Source of the DNA: Takifugu bimaculatus
Lineage: Eukaryota; Chordata; Actinopteri; Tetraodontiformes; Tetraodontidae
Direction of reading: 5' to 3'
Length of the DNA: 64,000 nt
Assembly: GCA_004026145.2 (NCBI GenBank)
Contig: CP034984.1
Coordinates: 12,166,821 to 12,230,820, forward strand
Position numbers and translations under genes: made by a program. Positions 58,601 through 64,000 of this stretch are shown piece after piece. Within the stretch, counting starts at the first letter, position 1; the number at the start of each line of letters is the position of its first letter. The notes below the pieces were generated by a model. It saw only the letters and a program-made list of their open reading frames with translations, did no database searches and had not been told where the DNA came from.

Positions 58601-60889
58601 CTGTGAGCGTTTCCAGTCTTCCGGAGACGTCGGTGATTGTATTTTCCAGCTTCTTCCAGAATATTTTCATGCCACTCTCCAAGTCCTCCACTGTCACCAT
58701 AAACTCCTTCATGAAAAAATCAACTTTCGTTTTGACTTGATTAATCTTCTTTTCTGAGACCAGCTCTTGCACGAAGTCTCTCACTCGCTTTGGAAGTTCC
58801 ATCAATTTGACCTTGGCGTCCACAATGATCTGATGAATATTTAGGCCTTGGATATACCGTTGCAGTGATACCAAAGCTTGTATAGTCGTGTCCTTGATCT
58901 GCTCCAAAGCGTCTGCAAAGCTCTCGATGAAGGGGCTGCCAGCGATATAACAGGCTCTGCTCTTCTCGTACGTCAGACCTACAGTCATGCTCAGCTCCTC
59001 AACTCCTCTCCCCGAGTAGTTGGTTTTGGTGTATTTGCCGAGAACATCCGTCAACAATAAACAGGAAACGTTGAACCCAATAATTTTGGGATTATTGTAA
59101 AGACTCACGTCTTGAGAATAAGTGCTGTTGTTCAGTTTAGACTTAACTGTCCACGTTAGTGATTGGTCAGTTGGTGTCAAGAGTCCACTAACTTTGTTTT
59201 CTGCATTGGTGGAAATGTTCTCGCTTTGAAGCATGTGCAAAGATTCCAGCTGGCTGTGGTGGGAGTAGGCCAGAGCAAGAGGCTCAGCCGTCAACAGCAG
59301 TGTGCTGTCCAGCTGCCCAGTGTGGTTCCCCTGGAGATGTATATCTGTGTCACTCCTGGCAAAGGCGTCCACTGTGAGCCTGAAGGGCACGGCCACAGCG
59401 CGGACGGCACTGGCAAAGCGTAGAGGATCAGAAATGATTCGCACGTCACAGTTTGAAGCCCAGGTGAATCCCGCAAATGCAAGATTACACTTGTGGTTGA
59501 GTTGGGCATTGCTCACAATCCCGGTGGTGTTGTACTTTGCTGTCCCGTAGTTGTTGTCGTAGCTGAGACTATATACATGTGTGAAGCTGTGATCTCCTCT
59601 GTGAGCTCCCCTCATACTTCCTCTCAAATCCACCTTAAATGGCTCCAGCTTCATATAGCCTCCATTGCTGAAAATGACCTCATGAATCTTCAGATTGTTT
59701 GTCAAAGCAAATGACAACAAAAATGGCTTCATATCAACTTTGGAGTTGTGATTATAGTAAACATCTTTGTGAAGGAAGTTCTTGGTTTGGGACTCCAGCG
59801 TCAGCGTCCACAGGGTGAGGGTCAGTGAGTGGCTGTTCTCCGTTGTGAGTTCCTTTATTGCTCCCATGGCATTGCTGGTAATGCTCAGAGCTCTTCCATT
59901 CAGGACAACGTTCACATGGTTCCTTGTAGTCGCATCGTATGCGCGGCCTGCCAGTAGAGCATACAGAGACGCCTCCTGAGGTGTGACCTTTCCCTCCATG
60001 GTGCACTCTCCTCTGCTGTCCACAGCCACTGCTGAGCTTCTCAGGTCCAGAATGGCTTTACCGCCGCTTTCAATGGCACCACTGAGACTGACCTCCACCT
60101 CCACTGGGGTGCACTGAAAAATCTGTGTCACATTTGTGGACAGGTGGCTCCTGCTGACCACAAAGGAGGCTTTCTGCTGTCCGTGGCAATCTGCAGCAAA
60201 CATCAGAGCAGCTTCAGCGATGACCTCCAGCCCATGTGAATCCACTGCTCCCGTCAAAAGTGAGTACATTCTCTTTTTGTCATCATCTGCCTGCGACTCG
60301 ACTGTGAGGGAGGCCGCGTGACCAGACACGGCGAGTTCCGCCCTGTTACTGACTGTTACGCTGAAGAGTTTAGCAGCGGCGTTACTCCTCACGGTCAGCT
60401 GTGAATCTTTATATCGAAGCTCTGCCGAATGCATCGCGGGATTATTGTCAGTGCTCGTCTTGGACACTACGTTCAGCTCAGAGTTGACATATGCTACGTG
60501 GATCATGTTGTGAATGTGGAATAGAGGCGAGCTGAGGCGTAACGTCCACTCTCCTCGTCCTGCTCCATCTGCTGGATGGAGGTTGTAGCTGAGGGTGTAC
60601 GAGCCGGTGATGTGTGATGAACCCAACTGACAGGATCCTTGCAGAGTTCCATCTCCTGACACTTCATCAGAATTCAGAGTAGATGCTGACTGAGCAGAGT
60701 AGGAGAGCGAGGCCTGTAGACCTGCCAGACTGGAGGCTTCAAATTTGCAAGTGACTCTTGCACGCAGCTTGTCGGTCACCCTCAGCATTTCTGTGAAACT
60801 GACGCTTGCATCAAGGAGGCTGTGGCTGAAGGAGGCATCCAGTTGATAATGTGACTGATGGTCAGCTCTTCCCGACATCTGCCCGCTGC
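55662..60889 (-). CDS. apob: apob giant exon (human exon 26 equivalent) with stop
   Basis: 5,228 bp, opening with GSGQMSGRADHQ after acceptor TTTCAAG and running 1,741 codons to TAA. The end aligns with human up to about the KAQYKKNKHRH segment (fish NRKLIYYKTTDK). No strong splice donor is visible near the end, so the stop is taken as real. Confidence 0.96.
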
Positions 60890-62576
60890 CTTGAAACAGA
60901 TGGAAAGACACATCTCAATTGATGTAATCTCTGTCACTTCTAATGGAGAAGATCTATTTGGAGGGTTGGCAGTTTGGCCAAGAGTCAGTTATTACACCCT
61001 CCCACTGCTAATAGTATTTTTTCTCAAACATGTGGTACAAAATGTCCACAATTTCAAGCACAATTTCTACAAGCGTCACCGACAGGAGCAGATTTCAGCT
61101 GTACAAAGGCATTAAAAGGCTTTTCTCAGTTGAAGAGTGTGCTCTTTGTGCCCCGCGTGTGTCAGCATGTTTACCTTCAAATGTGTATGACAGCGCTTTC
61201 ATCGGTGATTGACCCACGGTCTTGAACTCTGCAACGTAGGTGGGAACGTCTATAGTTTTGTTGCCCAAAAAGAAGGATGTCTGCCAGTGGTACAGGTTGC
61301 ACTCGATCTTGGTGTGTGCTTCAGCAGAGCCAAAAAGAGGAAGGGTCAAATATAAAGAAGGTGGAATCGTGAAAGATGGAAGTTGATATTTTATGTCGGG
61401 GACATAAAGGCCATGAAGTGGAATGGCCAGACTCGTTAGGACATTCAGATCTTCAGACTTTTGTCCTCCAAATGGAATTAAAAACAGGATGGTCATTTCA
61501 TCATGATTGAACTGGTATCTGAAGAAGCTATCCCTGTTTAAGGAAAAGAAAAAAAAACAAGGTTGAGTATTTTGTGGCAAAGAGTGTCACTGGGCTTTAT
61601 TGTCCGTAATCAGTCCAGATGAAAAACTCACCAGTTCAGAAACAGGTGTTCAGGCAGTGCCGGCAAGGTCAGATCTGAGAGACTCCTCCTTCGCCGCAAG
61701 TTAGCGAGGACGGGCAGGCGCCTTGTCAGCTTTTCAAGCCATATATTAACTGCCTGGTCACAGTGGCTACATGTCACTATTCACACTAAAGTGGTTGCAA
61801 AGCAAAGATTGAATAGAAATTAGGATTAAAAGGATAAAAATGTACCTCTATCCCTTTGGAGATAATGTGACGATATTTCATATCAGTCATGGTCACTTGT
61901 CGATCCAGAACAAGATCCATAAGATGCTGCAATCGCCTGCGATGATCTTCCACATTTGGCAACAACTTCCTTATTCTGGAACTCAGGTCAGATTTCAGCC
62001 GTACTTCAAACGTGTTATTATCTATGAAAAGCCACAAAGAGATGAAGAAACTGATACGTAAGAGCAGATGTCCTCCACCCGTCTTCTCTCGCTCTAAAGA
62101 TGTGGACAATGGCTGCCAGTAACCATAACTGATGGACGCTTCCTGTTGATATCGGGTCTCAGGGAGGTTGACGACTGCATTTACATCCATGTGCACATCC
62201 TCCTCCTTCCTCAGGGCAGCCGTGAAAGAGGCATTCGACTCCAGGGAGGGAAGGTCCATCTGAAGTTGTAGCATGGCACCCTTGTCAAATCTATGGAGAG
62301 CAATGCCAAACCAATAACTGCAATAACGGCTTTCTCCGGAAGCTTCGTGTTCATCTATTCATAGCTGTAACCTTGTCTGTGCACGCAGAGTCATCAGCGG
62401 AACATTGCTGTTGGTCACATCGATGGTTGTCCCAAGCATCTTGTTTTCTTTGGAATCACAGTCCGTTACGGTGATCTTAAGGCCTGCCTCCACATTATAG
62501 TGAGGAATGAGCACCTCGGCCACGACGCTCTTTCTGCTGTGTTTCACAGATATTTTGGCTTCTGTTGAGTCATCAC
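55662..62576 (-). CDS. apob: Apolipoprotein B, 3' part (six exons, C-terminus)
   Basis: ApoB is the large amphipathic scaffold of lipoprotein particles made by liver, intestine and fish yolk-syncytial tissue. About 2,085 codons in frame lie in the window, equivalent to human apoB from near residue 1,000 onward. Exons: 62372-62576, 62124-62290, 61846-62021, 61632-61753, 61175-61533, 55662-60889. Landmarks are IPFGGQKSEDL (human LPFGGKSSRDL), FVVPLTDLVVPG (human FIVPLTDLRIPS), EFTILNRYKIPGCTIDF, and FGKLRGEF. A helix-rich amphipathic stretch is followed by repeated beta-strand IP-type segments. The stop comes shortly after FLTVPLSVPNITVPF, far earlier than in human. The 5' part lies beyond the right edge. 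Which teleost copy this is remains unknown. Confidence 0.95.
61175..61533 (-). CDS. apob: apob coding exon
   Basis: One base, 119 codons, one base. Contains IPFGGQKSEDL and LPSFTIPPSLYLTLPLFG. Donor GAAG|GTAAAC. Confidence 0.95.
61632..61753 (-). CDS. apob: apob coding exon
   Basis: 40 codons plus two bases; acceptor GTGACCAG, donor GTGAGT. Contains IWLEKLTRRLP and LPALPEHLFLN, matching human SWLQKASGSLP and LPDFHIPENLFLK. An arginine run (RRRR) sits in the middle. Confidence 0.9.
61846..62021 (-). CDS. apob: apob coding exon
   Basis: Two bases plus 58 codons. Contains DRQVTMTDMKYRHIISK, matching human DHRVPQTDMTFRHVGSK. Confidence 0.93.
62124..62290 (-). CDS. apob: apob coding exon
   Basis: One base, 55 codons, one base. 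Contains MLQLQMDLPS, matching human LLLQMDSS. The donor is GTTACT. Confidence 0.85.
62372..62576 (-). CDS. apob: apob coding exon (first in window)
   Basis: Two bases, 67 codons, two bases. Begins GDDSTEAKISVKHS, aligning with human NDESTEGKTSYRLT. Donor AG|GTTACA. Confidence 0.88.
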
Positions 62577-64000
62577 CTGCTAACAGGAAGAAAGATCTGA
62601 GCATACGTGTTTAGCTCAAGTAGCCAGCACATTAACAGCACTAACACTTAGCCATAACAGCACTAACACTTAGCCATATGGTGGAAGAGACCTGGCAGGT
62701 GATCATGTTTCTGGACCCCGGCAGCCTCGGCCTATAGCAGCATAGCTAAGATGTTAACCTAATAATTAGACGACCCTCTAAGTATGATAATTTGTCTGTC
62801 TACGATAGTAACTGAAACTACAGAATTAGTGATAATAAGCTTTTTCAAAGAGGAAGGTTTTAAGTCTAATCTTAGTAGAGATGGAGTCAGCCTCCTGTAC
62901 CTGGACAGGGAGCTGGTTCCACAGCAGGGGGGCCTGGTAGCTAAATGCTTGGCCCCCCATTCTACCTTTAGAGACTCTGGGGACCACAAGTAGACCAGCA
63001 TTCTGAGAACGGAGCGGTCTATTGGGCTGGTAAAGTGTCACTAGCTTCTCCAGTTAGGATGGCGCTAGGCCTCTGAGGACCTCATAGGTCAGAAGAAGAA
63101 CTTTAAAAATTATTCTAAATTTAATGGGCAGCCAATGAAGAGACGCCAGTACAGGAGTTATGTGATCTCTTTTGTCAATACCTGTCAATACCAGAACTAA
63201 CTTTTCAGCATCATGCTGCATCAGTAGTTTCCTGATCTTTGCGAGGTTTGTAAGGTGAAAAAAGGCACTTCTAGAGTCTATTTTAATATGTGAGTTAAAG
63301 GACAGATTTTGATCAAAAGTTACTCCAATATTCTTCACAGAGAGACTAGATGCGAAGGAGATACCATCTGGAGTGATAATGTGATATAATCTATCCATGA
63401 GCAGTTCGGGACCAAACACCATGACCTCAGTTTTTCCTGAGTTAAGGAGAAGGAAATTACTTTATGACTTTATGTCTTTAAGACAGATCCGGAGCTTCAA
63501 TAACTGCTCTGTCTCCTCTGGTTTCATGGATAAATATAGCTGAGTGTCATCAGCATAACAATGGAAATTTATCCCATGCTGCCGAATAATGTTCCCTAAG
63601 GGAAGCATGTACAAGGTGAAGAGGATTGGTCCAAGTACAGAACCTTGTGGAACTCCATGGCTAACCCTACTGTATGAAGAGGGAACGCCATGGACATGAG
63701 CAAACTGGTATCTATCTGATAAATACGATCTAAACCAGTCTAGTGCTGTCCCTTTAATCCCAATCACATGTTCCAGTCTATGTAACAGGATGCTGTGATC
63801 AACTGTATCAAAAGCAGCACTGAGGTCCAGCAGAACCAGCATAGAGACCAGTCCATGATCTGAAGCTATAAGAAGATCATTTGTAACTTTAATAAGTGCT
63901 GTTTCTGTGCTGTGGTGAGCTCTAAAGCCTGACTGAAACATCTCAAACAGGCTGTTTCTCTGCAGGTGCTACAGTAACTGAGTCACCACAACCTTCTCAA
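62577..64000 (-). other. apob: apob intron containing an L2 insertion
   Basis: Intron upstream of the exon at 62576. It includes a two-copy 24-bp duplication (cagcactaacacttagccat, about 62636-62680) and then the L2 element, which runs off the window. Confidence 0.8.
62690..64000 (-). mobile_element. L2-clade LINE (Maui-like), 3' part, runs past the window edge
   Basis: The minus strand encodes L2 reverse transcriptase. It has FRAHHSTETALIK, then DLSAAFDTVDH, GVPQGSVLGPILF and the catalytic CYADDTQLY box, and later SVKNIGVTFDQN. The frame breaks at least twice. About 115 bp present in the copy at 39246-40575 are deleted between AEKLV and LTGIDKRD. The 3' UTR matches the other copy until about 62690 and the TGAN tail is absent. 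It is in the same orientation as apob. Confidence 0.92.

Noticed and set aside
56418..60321. Several plus-strand frames of 60-86 codons opposite apob
   Set aside because: Antisense shadows of the apob giant exon.
1..64000. CRISPR arrays, prokaryotic operons, phage or plasmid features
   Set aside because: The tandem repeats are eukaryotic micro- and minisatellites without unique spacers, and all confident genes are spliced vertebrate genes.

Overview
The window is teleost fish genomic DNA. The evidence is split vertebrate genes with GT/AG introns, dense microsatellites, and L2-type LINE copies resembling the Maui family known from pufferfish. Compact introns and short intergenic gaps suggest a percomorph, possibly a pufferfish; the species cannot be fixed from sequence alone. 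No prokaryotic, phage, CRISPR or viral system is visible. All gene calls below come from reading translated exons against remembered family sequences; no database search was run.

Layout, left to right. (1) About 1-17.4 kb is neurexin-3 (nrxn3) on the minus strand. Only the first coding exon of the alpha form (signal peptide, LNS1, EGF) lies here, at 16756-17445. Everything to its left is intron, filled with simple repeats and decayed RTE and Ty3/gypsy fragments. A CpG-rich block at about 21.3-24.0 kb is the best candidate for the nrxn3 promoter and non-coding first exon. (2) 28.6-45.7 kb is adck1, minus strand, ten coding exons forming a complete 515-codon frame. Its introns hold an L2 3' fragment and three minisatellites. 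(3) 47.1-48.3 kb is slirp, minus strand, four exons, 98 codons. (4) 49.1-51.3 kb is alkbh1, plus strand, six exons, 376 codons, divergent from slirp across an 816-bp shared promoter. (5) 51.8-53.6 kb is ldah, minus strand, six exons, 316 codons, tail-to-tail with alkbh1. (6) 55.7-62.6 kb is the 3' part of apob, minus strand, including a 5.2-kb exon; its 5' part lies beyond the right edge. A second L2 copy sits in the apob intron at the right end.

The nrxn3-adck1-slirp-alkbh1 block matches human 14q24-q31 in order and orientation, except that snw1 is missing between slirp and adck1. The ldah-apob pair matches human 2p24. The two blocks meet between 51254 and 51790, so the window crosses a synteny junction. 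By function, slirp, adck1 and alkbh1 have mitochondrial roles, and ldah and apob both act in neutral-lipid handling. nrxn3 is synaptic and unrelated.

I found no convincing undescribed biological system. The most useful leads are the early apob stop relative to human apoB-100, a tudor-like open frame between ldah and apob, the synteny junction with abutting transcript ends, and a 31-bp minisatellite with a 254-bp higher-order repeat.
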